Below are positions 1 to 7,300 of a DNA stretch of 12,564 nucleotides, piece after piece. Numbering within the stretch: position 1 is the stretch's first letter; every line of letters begins with the position of its first letter. Below the pieces are notes generated by a model. It had not been told where the DNA came from, searched no databases, and saw only the letters and a program-made list of their open reading frames with translations. Source of the stretch: Kiritimatiellia bacterium (GTDB lineage Bacteria > Verrucomicrobiota > Kiritimatiellia > RFP12 > UBA1067); contig JAEDMN010000086.1 in the NCBI GenBank assembly GCA_016302985.1, positions 1 through 12,564 of the forward strand, given 5' to 3'. A program made the position numbers and the translations under genes.

Positions 1-37
1 AACGGAGGGGCGGTTAGGGCCGTAAAGTTGAAATTTC

Positions 38-664
38 TCACAGCCCGTGCGGCCGGTACACGAGCAGCGGCCGGTCGCCCCGCACGGTGAACGACGTGCC
101 CGTCGTGCGGTTGAGCGTCGCCTTCCAGAGCGCGTCGAGCGGCACCCCGTCGAGCGGCCATTCGAGGCCCTCGGACGTCGCGTGCGTCGCCGGATCGGGC
201 GCGAACACCGAGACCGGCTCGCCCGGCCGGCACGCGTACGTCCGCGCGCCCGCCACGACCGTGAACACGCCCGCGTCCGTCACCATCTCCACCTCCGGCG
301 CCTGCGCCGCGAAGTCCGGCAGCCGGAACACGTTGCCCAGGAAGTGGTCCTCGCGCAGCCCGCCCGCGCCGAGGATCGCGATCCGCCCCCGCCCGTACCG
401 CGCGAGCACCGTGCGGAACGCCTTGTCGAGGTCGTTCGTCTCCTGCTCCGCGATGTGCACGAAGCGCGCGCCGAGGGACGCCCTCCCGTCCGCCGTCAGC
501 GAGTCGCCGTCCCCCACCACGAGGTCCGGCTCCCGCCCCAGCGCCCGCGCCTTCGCGAGCGCGCCGTCGCAGCAGACGAGCCGCTCCGCGGACGCCAGGA
601 CGGCGCGCGCGGCCGGATGCTCCGGGCACGCCCCGTTCGCGAGAATCGCCGTCACGCCCGCCAT
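38..664 (-). CDS. Thiamine pyrophosphokinase
   Basis: This 208-residue cytoplasmic enzyme should transfer pyrophosphate from ATP to thiamine, giving thiamine diphosphate. The family motifs appear in order: CCDGA at residues 31-35, the acidic metal/ATP motif GDGDSL at 51-56, ETNDLDKA at 75-82 and GGLREDHFLGN at 101-111. The C-terminal thiamine-binding part shows GLEWPLDG near 166-173 and a Ser/Thr-rich strand ending in LLVYRP. The length is normal for the family. The ATG is chosen because a GGCGGAG ribosome binding site (669-675) sits 4 nt upstream, and because the start follows the lyase stop codon by one base (TGA-C-ATG). It is therefore probably translated from the same mRNA as the lyase gene upstream. 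There is no room for its own promoter or a TPP riboswitch. Bacterial thiN/THI80-type symbols vary, so none is given. The family assignment is secure from the motifs. Confidence 0.93.
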   Translation of the reverse strand: MAGVTAILANGACPEHPAARAVLASAERLVCCDGALAKARALGREPDLVVGDGDSLTADGRASLGARFVHIAEQETNDLDKAFRTVLARYGRGRIAILGAGGLREDHFLGNVFRLPDFAAQAPEVEMVTDAGVFTVVAGARTYACRPGEPVSVFAPDPATHATSEGLEWPLDGVPLDALWKATLNRTTGTSFTVRGDRPLLVYRPHGL

Positions 665-665
665 G

Positions 666-2531
666 TCACTCCGCCGAGAAGGAGACCGCGAGGTCCGCCG
701 CGCCGTCCGCGTCCGCCAGGACCGTGAACAGCAGCTGGCTGCAGCCCTTGTTCGCGCTGTCCCAGACGTTCGGTCCCTTCGCCGGCTCGACCCGCCAGGC
801 GCCCTTCCGCGCGCCCGTCTGCCTCATCCGCAGCGTCTTCCCGTCCTGCCTCAGCACGACCTCGTCGCCCGCCACTTCGGCCGCCGCCCGCGTGTTCATG
901 CACCAGCGGATCTCGCCGCCCGCGCGCATCCCGCGCACGGCGTCCTTCAGCACGTAGGCCTTCCCGTCCGCGGACATCACGCCGCGCCGCACGACCTGCG
1001 CCGCGTTCGTGTAGAGGCTCGAGAGGTCGAGCGTGACCGTCGAGGACGCCCCTTCGCCGGACTTCACCCCGAGCACCTTGCCGAAGCCCTTCACCGCCTG
1101 CGGACAGCCGTCCAGCATCAGCACGTTGTGACCGCTCGTCCCCAGTCGGAAGATCTTCCAGCGGTCGGAGTCCTGCGCCATGCTCCAGAGGTTCATGCCC
1201 CGCGACTCGATGCCGTGGTACCCCTCCGCGCCCAGGTCGACGCCCCAGCGCACGCCCTGCGCCTCGAGGATGAACGAACCGCCGTCCATGTGGCCGTGGT
1301 TGGCCTTCGGCGAGCCGCCCTTGAGGCCGACGAAGAGCGCCTTTTCGTTGTCCCAGGTCGACCGCTGCACGGCGATCGGCACGGGGCCGCCGGCGTCCCA
1401 CACGCGCGGCAGCGACGGCCTGAGGTCCGCCTTCGGCGCCTCGACGTAGAAGAGTCCGTACGCGAACATGCGGTCCCCCTCGCGCTTCCGGGCGAACTTC
1501 GCCGTCGCGCAGGCCTTCCGGTAGGCGTCCAGCTCGAAGTAGGGCAGCAGCTCGGGCCGGTTGAAGCGCTTCGCGAACCACCACGTCGCGGGGCTCGTCC
1601 CGCGCCCGCTGCCGCCGTCCGCGTAGTTGAACATCTGCCCGCTCGGCCCCGTCACGAGGTCCGGATACGCCCCCGTCTCGCGGAAGCCGGGCTGCGCCGC
1701 GAGGCCGAAGTCGCTCCCGAGCGTGCCCTCGAGCAGGGCGACCGCCACGACGTTGAACTCGACGCCGTACGTCCAGTAGCCCGGCCCCTCGGGATAGTTG
1801 CCGTTCGGCGCGAGCGCCTTCATCGAATGCGGGATGCACGCCACGCAGCGCTGCGCGAAGCGCGCCGTCTCGGACGGATCCTCCTCCGCGAGCGCGAGCG
1901 ACGCGGCGAGCATGCCCGCATGGCAGACCTGTCCCCAGTTGTTGCCCGCGCGGATCCACCATTCGGGACGCTTCCCGGCCTCGACGCCGTGTCTCCGCAG
2001 GCCCGCCGCGATTTCCCTCCGCGCCGCCTCGTCCATCTCCGGGTACAGCCAGTCGTAGCCCGTCGCGACGGCGAGGGACATCTCCGCGACGTCGAGGTAG
2101 TGCGACGGGTTCCAGTCGGAGAACGCGCACACCGCGCGCAGCTCCGCCACCGCGCGGTCGAGGTGCACCCGGTCCCCGTAGAGCCGGTACGCGAGCGCGA
2201 GCGTGTTGATGCGGAAGAGCGCCGTGCGGCTGACGCCGAGCAGGCGCCGGCCCTCCAGGACCCGCTCGACGGGCTTCGTCCCGAGGACGAGGTCCGCCCG
2301 CGCGCGCACGTGCTCCGCGCCCATCTTCACGTAGGCGTCGGACGCGGCGCGCGCCTTCAGCGCCGCGAAGCCCGCGGCGTCCGCGAAGAGCCGCGGATGC
2401 GGCGTCGCGGCGGCCTTCGCGGCGGCGGCCTGGAATTCGGGGCGCGCCGTCTCCGGCAGGTCGTTCGACTGGATTCTCCGCCCCCACAGCGCGAGGGGCA
2501 GGACAAGCAGCAGCAGGACAAGTTTCTTCAT
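666..2531 (-). CDS. Secreted heparinase II/III-like polysaccharide lyase
   Basis: This 621-residue protein is probably exported and cleaves an acidic polysaccharide by beta-elimination. Residues 1-17 are a short signal peptide (MKK followed by a Leu-rich core). Residues about 45-350 look like the alpha-helical toroid of the heparinase II/alginate lyase fold, with NNWGQ at 197-201, H204, EGPGYWTYG at 248-256 and FNYADGG at 301-307. Residues about 380-621 are the beta-sandwich heparinase II/III domain, with NHGHMDGGSF at 411-420, VDLG at 431-434 and SGHN at 466-469. By analogy with Pedobacter heparinase II, H204, Y255 and H412 are candidate catalytic residues, and H414, D432 and H468 candidate metal ligands; this mapping is inferred without alignment. 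The substrate (heparin-like, alginate-like or other) cannot be read from sequence. The ATG is chosen because it starts the signal peptide. No Shine-Dalgarno sequence precedes it, and a -10 element lies 7 nt upstream, so the mRNA may be leaderless. Thiamine pyrophosphokinase follows after one base. Confidence 0.88.
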   Translation of the reverse strand: MKKLVLLLLVLPLALWGRRIQSNDLPETARPEFQAAAAKAAATPHPRLFADAAGFAALKARAASDAYVKMGAEHVRARADLVLGTKPVERVLEGRRLLGVSRTALFRINTLALAYRLYGDRVHLDRAVAELRAVCAFSDWNPSHYLDVAEMSLAVATGYDWLYPEMDEAARREIAAGLRRHGVEAGKRPEWWIRAGNNWGQVCHAGMLAASLALAEEDPSETARFAQRCVACIPHSMKALAPNGNYPEGPGYWTYGVEFNVVAVALLEGTLGSDFGLAAQPGFRETGAYPDLVTGPSGQMFNYADGGSGRGTSPATWWFAKRFNRPELLPYFELDAYRKACATAKFARKREGDRMFAYGLFYVEAPKADLRPSLPRVWDAGGPVPIAVQRSTWDNEKALFVGLKGGSPKANHGHMDGGSFILEAQGVRWGVDLGAEGYHGIESRGMNLWSMAQDSDRWKIFRLGTSGHNVLMLDGCPQAVKGFGKVLGVKSGEGASSTVTLDLSSLYTNAAQVVRRGVMSADGKAYVLKDAVRGMRAGGEIRWCMNTRAAAEVAGDEVVLRQDGKTLRMRQTGARKGAWRVEPAKGPNVWDSANKGCSQLLFTVLADADGAADLAVSFSAE

Positions 2532-2538
2532 GTCCGCT

Positions 2539-2547
2539 AGTATAGCA
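2539..2547 (-). promoter_or_regulatory. Extended -10 promoter of the lyase gene
   Basis: On the minus strand this reads TGCTATACT, a TGn-extended -10 element, in otherwise very GC-rich DNA. The hexamer ends exactly 7 nt before the ATG, so transcription should start at or one base before the A of the start codon. No convincing -35 box is visible 17 bp upstream, where the tRNA terminator hairpin lies. The call rests on base composition, the motif and its position. Confidence 0.6.
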
Positions 2548-2548
2548 G

Positions 2549-2571
2549 AAAACCGCGCGGAATCCGCGCGG
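2549..2571 (-). terminator. Rho-independent terminator after tRNA-Leu
   Basis: Bases 2553-2571 form a perfect inverted repeat (CCGCGCGG, ATT loop, CCGCGCGG). On the minus strand it is followed directly by TTTT (2552-2549). It lies 12 bp downstream of the encoded tRNA 3' CCA and is in the correct orientation to end the tRNA transcript. The T-run is short. The next promoter's TGCTATACT begins immediately after TTTTC, so the tail of the terminator occupies that promoter's spacer region. Confidence 0.75.
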
Positions 2572-2583
2572 CCTCCTCCTTGG

Positions 2584-2667
2584 TGGTGCGCCCGGCGGGA
2601 CTTGAACCCGCACGCCTTTCGGCACTGGAACCTAAATCCAGCGTGTCTGCCATTTCACCACAGGCGC
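2584..2667 (-). tRNA. tRNA-Leu (anticodon UAG)
   Basis: The minus strand folds as an 84-nt class II tRNA. The 7-bp acceptor stem pairs GCGCCTG (2667-2661) with CGGGCGC (2594-2588), with one T-G pair. The anticodon stem CTGGA/TCCAG encloses the loop TTTAGGT (2636-2630), with anticodon UAG at 2634-2632. A variable arm of about 13 nt (TGCCGAAAGGCGT) is followed by the T arm GCGGG-TTCAAGT-CCCGC (2611-2595). The discriminator A is at 2587 and a genome-encoded CCA at 2586-2584. UAG reads CUA and, by wobble, other CUN leucine codons. G36 is followed by G37, so this tRNA is an expected substrate of the TrmD encoded in the same window. A second CCA (2583-2581) directly follows the first. The gene has its own promoter and terminator. 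Confidence 0.97.
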
Positions 2668-2679
2668 GAGAGGGACCGT

Positions 2680-2688
2680 ATTATAGCA
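2680..2688 (-). promoter_or_regulatory. Extended -10 promoter of tRNA-Leu
   Basis: The minus strand reads TGCTATAAT, a consensus -10 hexamer with the TGn extension, 12 nt before the first base of the tRNA. A transcript start near 2673 would give a leader of about 6 nt. No good -35 hexamer is seen at 16-18 bp, where the stop-codon end of the antiporter gene lies, so the extended -10 may carry most of the recognition. Confidence 0.72.
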
Positions 2689-2699
2689 AATCGTCCCGC

Positions 2700-3992
2700 C
2701 TACTTCCGCCGGCGGATGCACATCGCGGCGAGGACCGCGAGGGCGAGGACGGGCTGGTAGTACATGCACTTCAGCAGCGCGACCGAGTCGATCGAGAGGT
2801 CGAGGCCCTTCGCGACGCCGATCGCGATGAGGATCTGCGCGCCGTAGGGGATGAGGCCCTGCACGACGCACGAGGCCGTGTCGAGCACCGAGGCGATGCG
2901 CACGGGGTCCGCCTTGAAGCGGTCCGCGCACGTGCGGGCGATCGGGCCCGCGATCACGATCGCGACGGTGTTGTTGGCGGTGAAGCAGTTGACCGCGGCC
3001 GTCAGCAGCGCGACGCCGAACTCGCACGTGCGCGGCCCGCGCACGAGGCGCGAGACGCGGTCCGTCAGCCAGTCGATGCCGCCGGAAGCCTGCACGGACC
3101 GGAAGAGCCCGCCCGCCAGGATCGCGACGATGAGCGTCTCGCTCATGCCGAGCGTGCCCTTCCCGAGCAGGTCGAGCGCGCCGAAGAAGCCGAGCTTCCC
3201 GAGGCAGCCCCCGATGACCGCCGCGAGCACCGTGCCCGAGAACAGCAGCAGCATCACGTTCAGGCCGAGCAGCGCGAGCGCGAGGATCAGGAGGTAGGGC
3301 AGCACGAGCAGCACGTGGCTGCCCGTCACCGCGGGCGCGGCCACTTCGCCGACCGCGGAGCCGGAGACCGCGTAGAGGAAGAGCGCGACCAGCGCCGCCG
3401 GCGCGGCGATCAGGCCGTTCGCGAAGAACTTCGCGCGCATCGGCACGCCCTGCGTGCGCGTCGCGGCGATCGTCGTGTCGGAGATCATGGACATGTTGTC
3501 GCCGAACATCGAGCCGCCGACGACGGACCCCATCAGCAGCGCCGGGTCCAGGTGCAGCGGCCCCGCGAACCCGAGCGCGATCGGCGTGACCGCGGCGATC
3601 GTGCCGCAGCTCGTGCCGATCGCGAGCGAGATCAGGCAGGAGATCAGGAACACGCCCGCCACCATCAGCCGCGCCGGGATGAACGACTGCGCGATCGTCA
3701 CCGCCGCGTCCACGGCGCCGGACCCCTTCGCGATCGTCGCGAACGCGCCCGCGAGGATGAAGATCAGGCACATGATCATGATGTTCGTCTCGCCCATGCC
3801 GCGCGCGTACGTCTCGACCTTCTGCTCGAGCGTCTTCCGGCGGTCCATGCAGAGCGCGACCGCGGAGGCGACGACGAAGGCGATCGGCATCGGCACCTTG
3901 TACCACGGCATGTCGAAGCCCTGGTTGCCCGCATAGAGCGAAAGGCCCACGTAGAAGACGGCGAAGACGAGGAAGGGAAGGAGCTTGAGCAT
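2700..3992 (-). CDS. NhaC-family Na+/H+ antiporter-like membrane protein
   Basis: This is a 430-residue, strongly hydrophobic integral membrane protein with roughly 10-12 predicted transmembrane helices and a basic C-terminal tail (RRRK). NhaC-superfamily signatures are present: GTSCGTIAAVTPIA at 126-139, GGSMFGDNMSMISDTTIAAT at 159-178 with its conserved acidic residues, TANNTVA at 338-344, and DTASCVVQGLIPYGAQ at 371-386. The last looks like the counterpart of the 159-178 segment in the second half of an inverted-repeat fold. Members exchange Na+ for H+ or, in some branches, swap organic ions such as malate/lactate, so the substrate is uncertain. The ATG is the only start that gives a complete first helix. 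No Shine-Dalgarno sequence precedes it; the leader is made of the octamer repeat at 3995-4082. It lies 46 bp after the DUF192 stop and may be co-transcribed with that operon. Confidence 0.9.
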   Translation of the reverse strand: MLKLLPFLVFAVFYVGLSLYAGNQGFDMPWYKVPMPIAFVVASAVALCMDRRKTLEQKVETYARGMGETNIMIMCLIFILAGAFATIAKGSGAVDAAVTIAQSFIPARLMVAGVFLISCLISLAIGTSCGTIAAVTPIALGFAGPLHLDPALLMGSVVGGSMFGDNMSMISDTTIAATRTQGVPMRAKFFANGLIAAPAALVALFLYAVSGSAVGEVAAPAVTGSHVLLVLPYLLILALALLGLNVMLLLFSGTVLAAVIGGCLGKLGFFGALDLLGKGTLGMSETLIVAILAGGLFRSVQASGGIDWLTDRVSRLVRGPRTCEFGVALLTAAVNCFTANNTVAIVIAGPIARTCADRFKADPVRIASVLDTASCVVQGLIPYGAQILIAIGVAKGLDLSIDSVALLKCMYYQPVLALAVLAAMCIRRRK

Positions 3993-3994
3993 GG

Positions 3995-4082
3995 CGGTTC
4001 TCGGGTTTACGGGTTCTCGGGTTTACGGGTTCTCGGGTTTACGGGTTTGCGGGTTTACGGGGTTGCGGGCTTGCGGGTTCCG
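3995..4082. repeat. Tandem octamer repeat (about 10 units)
   Basis: On the plus strand the segment is a head-to-tail array of 8-nt units, mostly GGGTTTAC alternating with GGGTTCTC. The clearest part is 4003-4042: three GGGTTTAC and two GGGTTCTC in strict alternation, a 16-nt higher-order period. Units then diverge towards 4082 (GGGTTTGC, GGGTTTAC, GGGGTTGC, GGGCTTGC, GGGTTCCG). The first unit at 3995 is imperfect. The array fills the gap between the DUF192 and nhaC-like genes, encodes the last 13 residues and stop of the former, and ends 3 bp before the ATG of the latter. Confidence 0.93.
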
Positions 4083-4371
4083 AGGCGGCGGTCTCGAGGA
4101 CCTTGCGGGCGCGCCAGCCGCCCCAGACGAAGGGGCGCCAGGGGCCGATGCCCCGCACGACGCGCACCACGTCGTCGTGCGCGTCGAGGAACGTCGCGTC
4201 GATCGGGAAGCGCATGAAGAAGGTGTGGATCGCGTTGCAGCGCAGGATGAGCAGACCCTCGCCGGGCGGGAGGGACCGGCGCCCGATGAGGCCCACCGCC
4301 CGCTGGAGGAAGGTCCGCGCGACTTCGGCGCGCACGCCCCGGATCTCGACGTGTTCCCTCATGCGGTTCAT
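4039..4371 (-). CDS. DUF192 family protein
   Basis: This is a 110-residue protein of the DUF192 (UPF0127) family, whose biochemical role is unknown. The family pattern is visible: VARTFLQRAVGLIGR near residues 17-31, then LPPGEGLLIL, then CNAIHTFFMRFPIDATFLD, the conserved core, and a final GGWRARKVLE segment. No signal peptide is seen, unlike many exported family members, so it is probably cytoplasmic. The ATG at 4371 is preferred because it overlaps the SNF2 stop codon as ATGA, a typical translational-coupling junction; a second in-frame ATG lies 9 nt downstream at 4362. The last 13 residues (EPASPQPRKPANP) and the TAA stop are encoded by the octamer repeat, so the natural family C-terminus probably ends near ETAAS and the tail is an add-on. 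Confidence 0.87.
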   Translation of the reverse strand: MNRMREHVEIRGVRAEVARTFLQRAVGLIGRRSLPPGEGLLILRCNAIHTFFMRFPIDATFLDAHDDVVRVVRGIGPWRPFVWGGWRARKVLETAASEPASPQPRKPANP

Positions 4372-7300
4372 CCGAAGAGGGCCATGAGGCGCTCGGTGGA
4401 GAGCGGCGCGCCGGTGGCGGACTCGAGCAGGTCCTCGCTCACGGCGCGCTTCTCGCCGTGCAGGTCGAGGATGCGCTCCTCGACCGTGTCCGCGGCGACG
4501 ACGCGGTAGACGGTGACGGGGTCCTTCTGCCCGATGCGGTGCGCGCGGTCCGCGGCCTGGTCCTCGACCGCCGGATTCCACCAGGGGTCGAGCAGCAGCA
4601 CGAAGTTGGCCGCCGTGAGGTTGAGCCCCGTGCCGCCCGCCTTGAGCGAGATGAGGAAGAAGTCGCCGTCCCCGCGCTGGAACGCGTCCACGGCCTCCGC
4701 GCGCTCGGCCGCCGGGGTCGAGCCGTCGAGGTAGCGGTACGTCCACTTGCGGGACTCCACCGCCTCGCGCACGATCGCGAGGTAGTCGGTGAACTGGCTG
4801 AACACGAGCGCGCGGTGCCCGGCCTCGCGCAGGTCGCCCAGCAGCTCCAGCACGGCGTCGAGCTTCGCGCTGCGCACCTGGTCCGGGATGACGAGGGACG
4901 GGTGGCAGCAGAACCGGCGCAGCCGCGTGAGCGCGGCGAGCACCGAGATGCGGTTCTCGGTCTGACCCTTCTCCGCGAGGGACGCGAGCGCCTCGCGGCG
5001 ACACGCCTCGTAGGCGGCGCGTTCGGCGGGCTCGAGCTCGACGCGCAGCGTGACCTCGGTCTTCGGCGGCAGCTCCTTCAGCACGGTCCGCTTGAGGCGG
5101 CGCAGGAGGAACGGCTCGACGAGGCGCTTCAGCAGCGGCGTCGCGTAGCCCGCCTCCGTGAAGCGCGCCTCGAAGTCCTTCTGCGAGCCGAGCAGGCGCG
5201 GGTTGAGGAAGGAGAAGATGCTCCAGAACTCGCCGAGGTGGTTCTCGACGGGCGTGCCCGTCGCGGCGACGCGGAACTTCGCGCGCAGGTTCTTCGCGAC
5301 GTGCGCGCGCTGGGTCGCCGCGTTCTTCACGGCCTGCGCCTCGTCGAGCACGACGCCGTTCCACGCGACCTGCTCGAAGTCCGCCGCGCGCGAGACGAGC
5401 AGGCCGTAGCTCGCCACGACCACGTCGCCCTTCCCGACGGACTCGGACGCGAGGTCCCGGTCGCCCCAGAGCGTCACGGGACGGAGGGACGGCGCGAAGG
5501 TCCCGAGCTCGCGCACCCAGTTCACGCAGACGGAGGCCGGCGCCACGACGAGGCTCGGCCCCTCCGCGGCGCGCTTCAGCAGCAGCGCGATGACCTGCAC
5601 CGTCTTGCCGAGGCCCATGTCGTCCGCGAGGCAGGCGCCGAACCCGCAGGCGGCCAGGTGCTCGAGCCACGCGTAGCCCTCCTCCTGGTAGGGGCGCAGC
5701 GTGCCCTTGAAGCGCCGCGGCACCGCGACCTTCTCGGCGAACGCCGCGTCGATCCCCTCCGCGCGCTTCGCCATCGCCTCCGGCAGCGGCGGCAGGCCGT
5801 CCCCCGCGTCCGCGAACGCCTTCGCGAGCATCGGCAGCGCCGCGTCGGGCACCTCGGCGGTGGCCGCGGACGCGCCGACGGGCCCGCACGCCGTCGCGAG
5901 CGCCTCCATGCGCCGCAGCAGCTCGCCGCTCAGGTACACGTAGTCGTTCTCGCCGAAGCGCACGTAGTTGCCCTCGCGGTTCGCGAGCGCGCGCAGCAGC
6001 GCCATCAGCTCCACGACGCGGCCGTTGTCGAGCTCGACCTCGCCGCCGACGCTGAACCAGTCCTCGCCCGCGGCCTCGATCCGCACGCCGCCCGCCGCCG
6101 GCGCGGCCACGCGCACCTTCTCGCCCTCGGGCCATTCGAGCCGCACGCCCTCCAGCGCCATCAGCGCGCGCAGCGCGTCCAGCGCCTCCTCGGCGGACTT
6201 CACGAGCCAGCGGTTCTTCGCCGTCGCCCAGGCGTCGAACGGCGCCAGCGCGGCGCGCACCCGCGCGGCCGCGGCCTCCTCGGCCGCGAAGTCGCGCGCG
6301 AGCAGCACGGTCTTGCCGCCCCGCAGCTGCACGAGCCGCTCGGGCAGGCCGACGCCGGGCTCGCACGCGGCGACGGCGCGGTTCGGCAGCGGCGTCACCA
6401 CGAGCGCGAGCGACAGCTCCTCGTTCGCGTAGACGAGCCGCACGCAGGGCGCGGGGTCTCCCGCCACGCGCGTGAAGCCGCCCCCGTCCACCGCGAAGGC
6501 GCCGGCGATGGACATCGTCCCGGCGAGCCGCTCGAGCACGCCCCGCGCCTCGTCCAGCGCGGGCGCCGGCACGACCAGCGCGCCGTCCGTCCCGCGGCGG
6601 CGGAAGACCTCCGCGACGTCGCGGACCTTCTTCGGCAGCGCGTGGTAGACGTAGCGCCCCGGCGCCTCACGCCGGATCGCGTGCGTCTCGCGCGGCGGGG
6701 CGAGCATCCACTTCGGCAGCACGAGCCGCATCTCGCCGGCCGGGCCCTTCTCGGTGGTCATCTCGCACGGACGCCGCTCGAGCGCGACCGGCCGGCGCGG
6801 CTCGCCGTCCTTCAGCTCGCTGCCGGCGTCCCCCTCGAACAGGCGGGGATGCCCGCACAGCAGCTCCAGCGCCTCCTCGGGCACCGCGTAGGCGACCTTC
6901 GGGCTGTAGGCGCCCTTCAGGAGGCACTGCAGCACCTCGGCGTCGCAGGACGTGAGGCAGGCGCGGTACTTCGCCGCGGCCAGGCCCTTGAGCGTGAGGC
7001 GCTTGTCGTCCGACCCGTCCTCCGCGCCGCGCGGCCCGCGGTAGACCGGCACGAGCCGTTCGCAGAGACAGAGCGTCTCGTCCCCGCAGGGCACCGACGT
7101 GAAGGCCATCAGCCAGCCGATCGTGCCGCTGAGCGCCTGTTCGCCCTTCGCGGCGCCGTGCGCCGGCAGGCATTCCGAAAGCTCGCGCAGCGCGGTCTTC
7201 CAGACCGGTTCGCGCACGACGCTCTTCACGAGGGGCACGGCGCCCTGCTTCGCGAGCGCCGCCTCCAGCTCCTCCAGGTGCTCCGCGTCGGGGAAGCGCC

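Noticed and set aside
14..28. A telomere-like or regulatory motif beyond the thiamine pyrophosphokinase stop
   Set aside because: Only 37 bp are available, with no hairpin or -10 element that I can support.
666..720. A TPP riboswitch controlling thiamine pyrophosphokinase
   Set aside because: The gene starts one base after the lyase stop, and the upstream sequence is coding, with no TPP aptamer core visible.
87..2540. An 817-codon plus-strand frame over the thiamine pyrophosphokinase and lyase genes
   Set aside because: It has low-complexity Arg/Ala/Pro composition, no ribosome binding site and no recognisable domain. The minus-strand genes carry full motif sets.
3995..4082. The octamer array as a CRISPR
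   Set aside because: Units are 8 nt, directly abutting, with no unique spacers and no cas genes nearby.
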